Shown here: in pieces, positions 43,212-51,159 of the stretch
Position numbering within the stretch: position 1 is the stretch's first letter
How the letters are laid out: each line of letters opens with the position of its first letter
Source of the DNA: an uncultured Muribaculaceae bacterium
Lineage (GTDB): Bacteria > Bacteroidota > Bacteroidia > Bacteroidales > Muribaculaceae
Direction of reading: 5' to 3'
Length of the DNA: 53,373 bases
NCBI GenBank assembly: GCA_934636465.1
Contig: CAKUAR010000014.1
Coordinates: 1-53,373 of the forward strand
Position numbers and translations under genes: made by a program
The notes under the pieces: model-generated
Told to the model about the DNA's origin: nothing
Seen by the model: only the letters and a program-made list of their open reading frames with translations
The model's database searches: none

Positions 43212-46200
43212 TCATTTTGCTCCAGCAAAGAAACCAAGTATTTTTGCCATCAGCGCGTCGCGTGTCTCAGCTCCGTTCACGGTTTCAAACGGGAAGCCCA
43301 TCACCACCGTCTTGTAGCCGTTTTGGCGGCAAGCAATGGCAGCCGACTTGTTGTTCTCCTCATAGCGCATGATTATCGTGCTGTTGTCGTTGCCGCGATA
43401 TATGGCGTCGGGCGACTCCACACAATAGCATTTGTCATTAAGTTCGTTGTTGAACGTCAAATTTTCGGTTGCGGCAAACTGGCTTATGGCCGTCGGGTTA
43501 ATAAACACCCTGCCAGTCTTGCTTATTCTGTCGCTGCCCCACTTGTAGCCGAGCACCTTTTGGGCAAAATCCTTTTCCTCTTGTTTAGCATCGGCTTTTT
43601 TCCAAATGTCGGTTGCCACATACGCGCCTGTCACCATCACATTGCCTCCTCCGTTGCAATACTGCTCCACAGCCCTAATCAATCCAGGCGTGAATGTTTT
43701 GTAGCGGTTAGGATAGTAGCCTCGGCCGTTTTTAACCTCTTTTTGCTTGCCAAACAGCATATCCACTGCCACATAACCCTTTGGGTCGAGCGCCACAACG
43801 CCGTCGTCAACGGCTTTCGCGCTTGCCGACACAAACGAATAGCCGGCTTTCATTATCGACTCGCCATGCACTCTCGGATAGTCAAACGTGTTGCCCACTA
43901 TCACCTTGCCCTCATAGTCGCCACGACTTGCGCCCCAGCCGCCGGAATCGTCACCGCGCCACTTGTTGTTGCGGTCAAGCTCATATTGTGCGCCCACATA
44001 GTTCACTTCTTGTCCAAACGGCACTCCGTGGTCTATCTCGTCGGTGAAGCCAGCATAATGCCCCTCGTCAATCCAGTCGGGTGCGCTCACTCTCGTGAAT
44101 CCGTTCACCACCATCACCGTGCCTTTTGACTGCTGCGCCACGCCAAGCGACAGTGTTTCCGACGGGAAACTGCGGCCACCCTCGTTCATTGCCACCACAC
44201 GATAGCTGTGCAGCTTGTTGTCGTTAACATCTACTTCAAGTTTCGTGTCCTTGACCACAGCTATGCGCACAAATGCGCCCTTGTCGTCGGTGCGCTCCTG
44301 CACCTCATATTCTTTGGCCACAGCTGTGGTTTCAAGACTGTCGGCCGTAGGTTTCCAGCTCAACACAAATTTCCCGGCATTTGCCGTGGGCGTTATTGCA
44401 AACGAGTTAACTGCCAAAGGCTGCACCACATAGGCTCGGTGGTCACGTTTGGCTATGAATTTCAGTATTCCCTTATACATAGCCCTGCTCACGGCAAAGC
44501 GGAAGTTCGGGTCAAGACCATAACGCATGTCGGCAAAATTCTGGTGTGAGAGTAGCTCCATTAGCATGCCCGGTATTTCCGGCACCCTGATTTCATACAA
44601 GTTTTCTTGCGTCATGCCTCTGCTGGTCCAGTTTGGCTCAAACTGGGCACGCAAGTCATTCACAATCTGGTCAGTCACCAGTTCGCACAAGTCACGCGAT
44701 ATTATTCGCGGTGTGCCGTCGGCATATTTGCTGAAATCGTTGCAGCGATATATGCCTTGCGTGCCAAATATGCGCTCGTCAGGCGTCACGCCGGCATCAG
44801 TGTGAAACGCAAACGACAAGTCGAGCGGCACGCCAAGTCCCTTGCGCTGCGGCAAGGCCTGCGATCCTCCAGCCAAATAGTTCACCCACTCGCTGCGGCT
44901 TCTGAAGTCGTCGGCATAGTCGCTAAGTCCGTGCGTCACGCTATACACGCTGTCTGGGAAACCAGACCACTGCAAAAAGTAGCGCGAGCCTTCGGCAAAA
45001 CGCGGATAGCCGCTCGTCACATACTCATAGTTCACGCCGTCTTTGGCAAGTGAGCACCACCACCCAAGTCCTTTCGATTTCTCGCGGGCTTCGGGCGTAT
45101 TGGCTGCCGGTCGGCGAGCCACATTGCCCATTCCGCCGCCTATCTTCACTGCGTCGGCTGTCACCACGCGATTTTTCTGCTTAGAGTAGTTGCTGAGTGT
45201 CACCACATGCTCGTTCATTCCCTTTTTCAGTGGGAATGTGCCCAGATACACCCACACGCCGCCAGCCATTTTCTGGTTAACCTTAAACGTGCGCTTGTCG
45301 CCGTCGCAATACACCGTGTAGGTTGCGTCCTCGCAGCTGTTGGGCAACGTGCGATATGACACATACACCGCATACTCTCCATCTTCCGGTATATCTGCAC
45401 TCCAGTTTGCCCACGAAGCCTTACTCTGGGTGTCGGTTGTGGCGGCTTTCCTGTAAGTTCCGTCAGCAAATGGGTTGTCATAGTCCTTATACACTTTCTG
45501 CTTATAGGCAAATCCCTTGCCGCCGTCAGTCCACGGCTTTGCGCCATGACGCTCGTAATATCCTTTTTGTGCCAAAAATCCGTCGTTATCCACAATCACC
45601 TCGGCAGTGTGAGTGTCGCGCTCGCGTGGATTCCACACGTATGCACCCGCATTTTCAAGCATTGGCATTAAAAAAGGCAACACATAGCTCGTGGGGTACA
45701 AATCCTCCACCGTCTGAAAGAGCCTCGGACGCTGCCATTCCCAGCGGTTCAGCCCAGCATCGTAATAGCGACCGTGGCTTTGCCACAAAGCCACAATGTT
45801 GCCGTCGAGTCCCGATTTGCAGTGCTTGTAGGCATCTACCTCGGTCACAAACGGCGCGTGCCGCCTGGCATATTTCTTGTCGTAGCCGAAGAAGTAGTCC
45901 GTCGCCTTAGCGCCATTTATCAGCAGCACCACTTTGTTTTTGGTGCCAAGCATACTTTTCACTTGGCTCTCTATGCTGCTCACATCGGTTGGCGCAAATG
46001 AGGCGTGCGAGTAGTTTTCGGCAAGATTTACCCACACCTTGCCGGCGCTGTCGCTCATTTGCTTCACCTTCACCGACCCTATCCTCAAGTTTTGAGGCAA
46101 GGTTGCCGAAACTATTTGCTCCACTTTTTTCACGGTCTCGGCAGAGTAATTGTTCTGACCTCCGGCAGCCGCCAGTGTCGAGGCAAGCGCCAGAGCCAAG

Positions 46201-46223
46201 GCCCACGTTTTCTTCATCTCCAT
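43212..46223 (-). CDS. Exported zinc amidase with inserted golvesin-like domain (copy A)
   Basis: About 1003 residues from the ATG at 46223, chosen because it starts a good signal peptide (MEMKKTWALALALASTLAAA) and leaves a 10-base gap to the kinase; a start at 46253 would overlap it. Architecture and active-site motifs match copy B: LWQSHGRYYD, NRWEWQRPRLF, AYVWNPRERDT, inserted golvesin-like domain with GGVWVYLGTF, LSFAFHTDAG, PGMLMELLSHQNFAD, a fibronectin-like module and a Rossmann-like C-terminal domain with GNVMVTGAYVATDIW. All zinc ligands and the catalytic Glu are kept. The paralogues are collinear over their whole length but clearly diverged, an old duplication. Amidase action on peptidoglycan or muropeptides in the periplasm is expected. 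Confidence 0.83.
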   Translation of the reverse strand: MEMKKTWALALALASTLAAAGGQNNYSAETVKKVEQIVSATLPQNLRIGSVKVKQMSDSAGKVWVNLAENYSHASFAPTDVSSIESQVKSMLGTKNKVVLLINGAKATDYFFGYDKKYARRHAPFVTEVDAYKHCKSGLDGNIVALWQSHGRYYDAGLNRWEWQRPRLFQTVEDLYPTSYVLPFLMPMLENAGAYVWNPRERDTHTAEVIVDNDGFLAQKGYYERHGAKPWTDGGKGFAYKQKVYKDYDNPFADGTYRKAATTDTQSKASWANWSADIPEDGEYAVYVSYRTLPNSCEDATYTVYCDGDKRTFKVNQKMAGGVWVYLGTFPLKKGMNEHVVTLSNYSKQKNRVVTADAVKIGGGMGNVARRPAANTPEAREKSKGLGWWCSLAKDGVNYEYVTSGYPRFAEGSRYFLQWSGFPDSVYSVTHGLSDYADDFRSRSEWVNYLAGGSQALPQRKGLGVPLDLSFAFHTDAGVTPDERIFGTQGIYRCNDFSKYADGTPRIISRDLCELVTDQIVNDLRAQFEPNWTSRGMTQENLYEIRVPEIPGMLMELLSHQNFADMRYGLDPNFRFAVSRAMYKGILKFIAKRDHRAYVVQPLAVNSFAITPTANAGKFVLSWKPTADSLETTAVAKEYEVQERTDDKGAFVRIAVVKDTKLEVDVNDNKLHSYRVVAMNEGGRSFPSETLSLGVAQQSKGTVMVVNGFTRVSAPDWIDEGHYAGFTDEIDHGVPFGQEVNYVGAQYELDRNNKWRGDDSGGWGASRGDYEGKVIVGNTFDYPRVHGESIMKAGYSFVSASAKAVDDGVVALDPKGYVAVDMLFGKQKEVKNGRGYYPNRYKTFTPGLIRAVEQYCNGGGNVMVTGAYVATDIWKKADAKQEEKDFAQKVLGYKWGSDRISKTGRVFINPTAISQFAATENLTFNNELNDKCYCVESPDAIYRGNDNSTIIMRYEENNKSAAIACRQNGYKTVVMGFPFETVNGAETRDALMAKILGFFAGAK

Positions 46224-46233
46224 GATTGTTCGT

Positions 46234-47094
46234 TTATTCTTCTTCCTCGGCATGATAGGCTATCAGGCCGGGCATTACGTTTCTAACCACTTTCTTTATC
46301 GTCACGCCATAGCGGCTCGCAAGCTCTGTGAGCACCTCTGTAAACGAGCACGCCACGCTGCCGGCAAACGACACCGGATATGACTTGTAGTCATATTGCA
46401 GTATGTTTCGCTCAAAAAAGCGTGCCATTTCATTGGTCACAAGCTCTCTCACATAGTCATCAGCCAAGTGCTCGGCCAGAAATTTGGCATATTGGTTCAG
46501 GTTGCTGCTTGCGCGCGGATTGTTATACACCGAGTCCATAATGGCCTCGTCAGTCACCTTATACTCCTCAAAAAACTGCTCGCACAGCTCTTGTGGTGCA
46601 AAACCTTTCAGACAGTCGCCCAAAAACAAGCGGCCAAGCTGCGCGCCACTGCCCTCATCACCCAATATGAATCCCAGTGGACGCACGTTCTTCACTATCT
46701 TCTCGCCGTCGTAGAAACATGAGTTTGAGCCCGACCCCAATATGCACGCCAGTCCCGGCTCATGATTGAGCAGTCCGCGTGCCGTGCCCTCCAAGTCGCT
46801 GTGCACACTTGTGGGTGTTTTAAACTGGGCTATGAGCGAAGCCTCCATCAGTTTTTTCTTCTCTGCACTTGAGCAACCGGAGCCGTAGTAACACACATGC
46901 TTCCATCTGCGCTTAAAAAATGCCGCCGGAACCTCAAGCCTTATCACATGGCTAATTTCCCGGCGTGTCAAAAAATAAGGGTTCAACCCCTGTGTCATTG
47001 CGTGCTCCACCACCTTAGTGCCGTCAACGAGCGACCACTCGGTGTGCGAAGTCCTGCCATCTACAATTATTTTATAATTCTTTTCTCTTGCCAT
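46234..47094 (-). CDS. Divergent MurK-like kinase paralogue
   Basis: A 286-residue protein of the same BadF/BadG kinase family as the gene at 27.3 kb. The middle is well kept: CILGSGSNSCFYDGEKI and GFILGDEGSGAQLGRLFLGD. The phosphate-1 motif, however, reads IVDGRTSHTEW instead of the usual DxGSTKxDW, so the glycine/threonine pattern for ATP phosphate binding is altered. It could be a kinase with changed specificity or a sugar-sensing regulator that has lost catalysis. It is the first gene of the unit that continues with amidase A and the CDF transporter. The acidic C-terminus (YHAEEEE) is an extra feature. Confidence 0.82.
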   Translation of the reverse strand: MAREKNYKIIVDGRTSHTEWSLVDGTKVVEHAMTQGLNPYFLTRREISHVIRLEVPAAFFKRRWKHVCYYGSGCSSAEKKKLMEASLIAQFKTPTSVHSDLEGTARGLLNHEPGLACILGSGSNSCFYDGEKIVKNVRPLGFILGDEGSGAQLGRLFLGDCLKGFAPQELCEQFFEEYKVTDEAIMDSVYNNPRASSNLNQYAKFLAEHLADDYVRELVTNEMARFFERNILQYDYKSYPVSFAGSVACSFTEVLTELASRYGVTIKKVVRNVMPGLIAYHAEEEE

Positions 47095-47134
47095 TATTTT
47101 TATTAACAGAACACTCGTGAAAGATTCATTAACA

Positions 47135-47164
47135 CAAATTTACCTACATAAATCAAGACAGCAA
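47135..47164 (-). promoter_or_regulatory. Probable promoter of the kinase-amidase A-CDF unit
   Basis: On the minus strand TAAATTTG (47135-47142) is preceded 19 bp upstream by CTTG. A second TAAATTTG at 47197-47204 is a further candidate. The same -7 octamer is used at the amidase B promoter. Confidence 0.55.
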
Positions 47165-47280
47165 GCCACGAGATAGCAAAAAATGCCCAATTAAACCAAA
47201 TTTAGCACAGTACAACATTTGTTAACTTGTTTTTTTGCACACACATACACTGCCACTATCAGAGCCAAGCCCCCAAAAAG

Positions 47281-47754
47281 TCAACTCACACCAGCCACAG
47301 GCACACTATGCGTGTTCTTTATCTCGCCTATCACTATTATGCTGTGCAAACTTCCTATGCAGTCTATGTTACCAAGTGTGTTAAGCATAAAATCTTGATA
47401 ATCTTTCATGTCGCGCGCATACACTTTTATCTGAAAGTCATAGTCGCCAGTGGTGTTGTAGCACTCCGTCACCTGCTCAAGCCGCTGCACAGTGTCCATA
47501 AACTCCTGAATCAAGTCGTGTGTGTGCTGCTTGAGCCTTATGTTACACAGCACAATCACGTTGTAGCCAAGTTTGTGATAGTCAACCACAGCCGAGTAAC
47601 CCGAAATGTAGCCTTCGCGCTCCAGACGCTTTTGGCGTTCAAAAACTGGTGTTGGCGAGAGATTGACCTTGGCGGCCACTTCTTTCACGGTGAGTCGTGA
47701 GTTTTGCTGCAAAAGGCGCAAAATTTTCAAGTCTGTTTCATCTAAGTTTTCCAT
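47281..47754 (-). CDS. Lrp/AsnC-family transcriptional regulator
   Basis: About 157 residues from the ATG at 47754, preferred because GAGGAAT precedes it as a possible ribosome site; an ATG at 47763 adds three residues. The N-terminal helix-turn-helix is clear (LDETDLKILRLLQQNSRLTVKEVAAKVNLSPTPVFERQKRLEREGYI) in its usual place, followed by the RAM/AsnC ligand-binding domain (TGDYDFQIKVYARDMKDYQDF). Such regulators sense amino acids and bind DNA as octamers. It diverges from the MetE-like gene across about 200 bases and lies upstream of the salvage locus on the same strand, so either could be a target. Confidence 0.93.
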   Translation of the reverse strand: MENLDETDLKILRLLQQNSRLTVKEVAAKVNLSPTPVFERQKRLEREGYISGYSAVVDYHKLGYNVIVLCNIRLKQHTHDLIQEFMDTVQRLEQVTECYNTTGDYDFQIKVYARDMKDYQDFMLNTLGNIDCIGSLHSIIVIGEIKNTHSVPVAGVS

Positions 47755-47886
47755 ATTCCTCATTTTTCAAGATGCCTATTCTGCATTAATATATTTCCAC
47801 ATTATAGCCAACACAGCAGAATATTATTCTACAAAACATCAATATCAACCGCAAAAATAGGATATATTTCTGAATTTAAGAGAACT

Positions 47887-47918
47887 TTTGGCTAACATTC
47901 ACTCATAGCCTACCTTTG
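47887..47918 (+). promoter_or_regulatory. Promoter of the MetE-like methyltransferase gene
   Basis: TTTG at 47887-47890, 20 bp, then TACCTTTG at 47911-47918 match the Bacteroidota consensus. A divergent candidate -7 (TATTTTTG on minus, 47852-47859) may serve the Lrp gene. Confidence 0.75.
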
Positions 47919-47960
47919 TGGCACAATAGGGTTATAAAAAAGCAAAAAAAGAAGAACAGT

Positions 47961-49088
47961 ATGAGCAAAGAAACACTACATGCTCCATTTCGTGCCGATG
48001 TCGTGGGCAGCTTCCTGCGTCCGGCAGAGCTTAAAGCGGCAAGGGCACAGTTTGCCAATGGAGAAATCTCGCACAAAGAATTGCGCACGGTTGAAGACCG
48101 GCTTATCGCCGACTTGATAAAAAAGCAAAAAGCCCACGGACTGCACGCCATCACCGACGGTGAGTTCCGCCGCAGCTACTGGCATCTCGACTTCTTGTGG
48201 GGATTCGACGGCGTGGAACACATAGAGCTTGACCACGGCTACAAGTTTCATGGCGAGGAAACCACCAAAGGCTCACTGCGGCTCACCGGAAAAATATCGT
48301 GCAAAAATCACCCTTTCGTCCAAGACTACAAATTCGTCAAGAAATTTGAGGAAGACGGTATAATAGCCAAGCAGGCCATTCCGGCTCCGGCACAGTTTCT
48401 TGCAGAGCTGTTCAGGGGCGACAACACGCTCAACACACGCCAATTCTACCCCGACACGCAAGAGCTGATTCACGACATAGCCAAAGCCTACCAATCATTT
48501 TTCAAGCAAATCTACGCCGCAGGTTGCCGCACCGTGCAGCTCGACGACTGCACCTGGGGCATGATTGTTGACAGCGACTTCTGGGTGTCGATGGCAGGCA
48601 AAGGCTTCACACTGGCGCACGAGGCACTGCAATATCTCTCGGTCAACAATCTCGCCATAGCCGGCAAACCCGACGGCCTTGTAATCAACACCCATGTATG
48701 CCGCGGCAACTATCACTCGTGCTATGCCTCCAAGGGGGCTTACGACCCTGTCGCGCCCTACCTGTTTGCACAAGAAAACGTCAATGCCTACTATCTGGAG
48801 TATGACGATGAGCGCTCTGGCAGCTTTGAGCCGCTCAAATACGTGAGTCCAGAGAAAAAAGTGGTTCTCGGACTGATAACCACCAAATCACCAGTTCTCG
48901 AAGACCGCAACAAAGTAATCGACCACATTTTTGAAGCCGAGAAATACGTTCCGCTCGACCGGCTCTACCTCAGTCCGCAGTGCGGTTTCGCCTCATGCGA
49001 GATAGGCAACAAGCTCACCGAGGAAGAGCAGTGGGCAAAAGTTGACCTCGTCACCGACATCGCCGCCGAAGTCTGGGGCAATCATTAA
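47961..49088 (+). CDS. Cobalamin-independent methionine synthase C-terminal-like methyltransferase (YxjG/YxjH type)
   Basis: A 375-residue zinc-dependent methyltransferase-like protein of the MetE C-terminal family, standing alone without the MetE N-domain. The start at 47961 was chosen over an ATG at 47916, which would fall within the promoter. Motifs: RADVVGSFLRP, ITDGEFRRSYW, VQLDDCTWG, NTHVCRGNYHS (the His-x-Cys zinc ligands), YDDERSGSFEPL, and LSPQCGFAS with the last zinc-ligand cysteine. Relatives methylate homocysteine, some using methyl donors other than methyl-folate. Divergent from an Lrp/AsnC regulator, a typical arrangement for amino-acid-responsive control. Confidence 0.9.
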   Translation: MSKETLHAPFRADVVGSFLRPAELKAARAQFANGEISHKELRTVEDRLIADLIKKQKAHGLHAITDGEFRRSYWHLDFLWGFDGVEHIELDHGYKFHGEETTKGSLRLTGKISCKNHPFVQDYKFVKKFEEDGIIAKQAIPAPAQFLAELFRGDNTLNTRQFYPDTQELIHDIAKAYQSFFKQIYAAGCRTVQLDDCTWGMIVDSDFWVSMAGKGFTLAHEALQYLSVNNLAIAGKPDGLVINTHVCRGNYHSCYASKGAYDPVAPYLFAQENVNAYYLEYDDERSGSFEPLKYVSPEKKVVLGLITTKSPVLEDRNKVIDHIFEAEKYVPLDRLYLSPQCGFASCEIGNKLTEEEQWAKVDLVTDIAAEVWGNH

Positions 49089-49124
49089 AGTGTAGTTCTT
49101 ACACTAATCAATCATATTAATGCA

Positions 49125-49162
49125 AAAATGGAAGTCCTCAATTAATTGAGGACTTCCATTTT
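49125..49162. terminator. Bidirectional terminator between convergent genes
   Basis: A perfect 38-bp palindrome centred at 49143/49144: arms AAAATGGAAGTCCTCAATT and its reverse complement. A on one side and T on the other make it work in both directions, ending the MetE-like and LRR genes. Confidence 0.9.
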
Positions 49163-49183
49163 AATATTTCATATTATTATTTG

Positions 49184-51088
49184 TCACACCACCACCTTAA
49201 TGGTCTGGCTACCTGATTTCAACAAATATATTCCCTTGCCTGGCACCGAAATCGTCGTGCTGCGGCCCTTATACACCAGCTGACCTCCGACAGTATAAAC
49301 CTCAATCTCGGCATTGTCTGCCAATCCGGTGACCGTGATTTCGTTGCCAACCGCACTGACCCTGATGCTGCCGCCATCTCCCGACACGCCGTCAACTCCC
49401 GAGAACTTGGTAAACCAATACCACGGAAATGCATGCATATAGGCTTCCCTTGACTCCTCCGGCACCTCAAGTGCGGTCGTCTCGTAATTCATAAATGAGT
49501 TCTCATAGGCAACAGGCGGAACCGTGCCAAGAACCTTAATCGACGAAAGCTCCGGAATGTTGAACGTGTTTTCCTCTATACGCTCAACGTCCTTCGACAG
49601 AACAAGCGACTTGTAATGCCCTTTGAAAACACCGATATTGGTCGGCTTGATAACTGGAACAGATTCCGGGACGACAAGCGTGTCACCCATTTCCTTGCCA
49701 CCAACGTACAGCTTTTTAGGCTTGAAAACGTCCGACACCGAGGCGTTGAGCCACGCGCCCATGTCTTCAATGTTGAGCTCGTCTATGTATTTATTGATGC
49801 CGTATTCACCGATGTATTTTATCGACTTCCCTATCGTCGCGCTCTTTATCGGGCAATTCCAAAAAGCAGACTCTCCTATATATTCCGTGGCTTCTCCTAT
49901 CGGTAGCTCCGTTACATGGCTGCAACCATCAAACGCATAGCCTCCCACACTTTTTATTACGTTGCTCGCCTTTGCAGACTTAAAGTTGATGCAGCCCTCA
50001 AAAGCAAATGGACCTATGTCTGTCAATCTATCGAATGTGATAAATCCAAACTGGTCACAACCCCAAAAAGCGCCAGCCCCCACCCGTCTAACAGAATCAG
50101 CCCTAAGTGCCACCAGGTTTCTGCAGCCGGCAAATGTCCAGTCTTTAATTTCTCTCAGTGTGTCTGGCACCGACTGTTTCTTGGCGAAAAGTGCTCCGTC
50201 TAAATACAGTTTCGCCGCGTTATGTCCATCATCTTCATTTCTATCACCTTCATCATGAAAACGCCCAATAACTGGATTTGAGTATCCATTTGCAAAGTCT
50301 ATGCCAAGCCATGTCGCTTTATCGGCATAAACCGAGCCCACTTCACTATATTTGAATGCGTCCGATTCTATTGTCTTTAGCGACTTTCCCAATATCAATG
50401 TCTTAAAATGCGTGTCCAAAAAAGCGCTCTTGCCTATGTGCTTCACATTGTCACCGATAATGCATGTGTCAATCTTTGCGTACCAGTTATACATACCGGC
50501 AAACGCATAGTCACCTATTGTATCTATGTCGGCCGGTATCACCAGCTTCGTTATACGCTTGCCGTTCACAAAAAGCACGCCATGGTTTCGATTCGGAATA
50601 TTATAATTATAATGTGGATAATCGCAATAACACATCGGGTTTGAATGTATATTGTCAAGTTTCACCCTCAACCAATGGCTCAAATCTGATATCAAAAGAT
50701 TTTGCAGCCTGAAGCTATCACAAAAAGCATCTTTACCTATATGCCTCACCGAATTTGGAATTTCAACTGTCGTTATTTGACAAAAATAAAATGCAGAGTC
50801 TTTAAGCTCTCTTACGGTGTTTGGAATCACCACGGTGTCATTGCCCAGATATCCTCCCACAGCATTATTGCCTATACTAACCACGGTGTAAGCCCTTCCA
50901 TCATGCTCCACTGTCGATGGTATTACTGTGGGGCCTCTCTTTTTATTCTTACCATAAGTCACAAGCTCTACTTCCGCCTCATTTATAGTCTCATACCAAG
51001 AGTTATCCACCATAAACCGCGTTCCAGCCGCTGACGAAAACCACACAGTCAGCAAAACGCCGATAATAAAAAACACTGTCTTTTTCAT
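49184..51088 (-). CDS. BspA-like leucine-rich-repeat surface protein with T9SS tail
   Basis: A 634-residue exported protein. Signal peptide MKKTVFFIIGVLLTVWFSSAAG; then LRR_5 (BspA-type) repeats over about residues 45-525, with recurring units such as IPNTVRELKDSAFYFC and IPNSVRHIGKDAF of about 23 residues. The last about 80 residues form a type IX sorting domain (AEIEVYTVGGQLVYKGRS, GKGIYLLKSGSQTIKVVV). BspA relatives bind host or bacterial surfaces. The base composition looks more AT-rich than the salvage locus. It follows the beta-helix gene by 71 bases and may share its transcript. Confidence 0.88.
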   Translation of the reverse strand: MKKTVFFIIGVLLTVWFSSAAGTRFMVDNSWYETINEAEVELVTYGKNKKRGPTVIPSTVEHDGRAYTVVSIGNNAVGGYLGNDTVVIPNTVRELKDSAFYFCQITTVEIPNSVRHIGKDAFCDSFRLQNLLISDLSHWLRVKLDNIHSNPMCYCDYPHYNYNIPNRNHGVLFVNGKRITKLVIPADIDTIGDYAFAGMYNWYAKIDTCIIGDNVKHIGKSAFLDTHFKTLILGKSLKTIESDAFKYSEVGSVYADKATWLGIDFANGYSNPVIGRFHDEGDRNEDDGHNAAKLYLDGALFAKKQSVPDTLREIKDWTFAGCRNLVALRADSVRRVGAGAFWGCDQFGFITFDRLTDIGPFAFEGCINFKSAKASNVIKSVGGYAFDGCSHVTELPIGEATEYIGESAFWNCPIKSATIGKSIKYIGEYGINKYIDELNIEDMGAWLNASVSDVFKPKKLYVGGKEMGDTLVVPESVPVIKPTNIGVFKGHYKSLVLSKDVERIEENTFNIPELSSIKVLGTVPPVAYENSFMNYETTALEVPEESREAYMHAFPWYWFTKFSGVDGVSGDGGSIRVSAVGNEITVTGLADNAEIEVYTVGGQLVYKGRSTTISVPGKGIYLLKSGSQTIKVVV

Positions 51089-51159
51089 ATCACACTTATT
51101 TTTATATTGTTATCCCATTTTAGTTGGTACATTTTCTTTATGTTAATAGCTATGGCTTC

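Noticed and set aside
38908..46223. Annotation of the two large proteins as xanthan lyases
   Set aside because: The ordered His, Glu, His and Glu motifs fit a zinc amidase; no polysaccharide-lyase motifs are seen.
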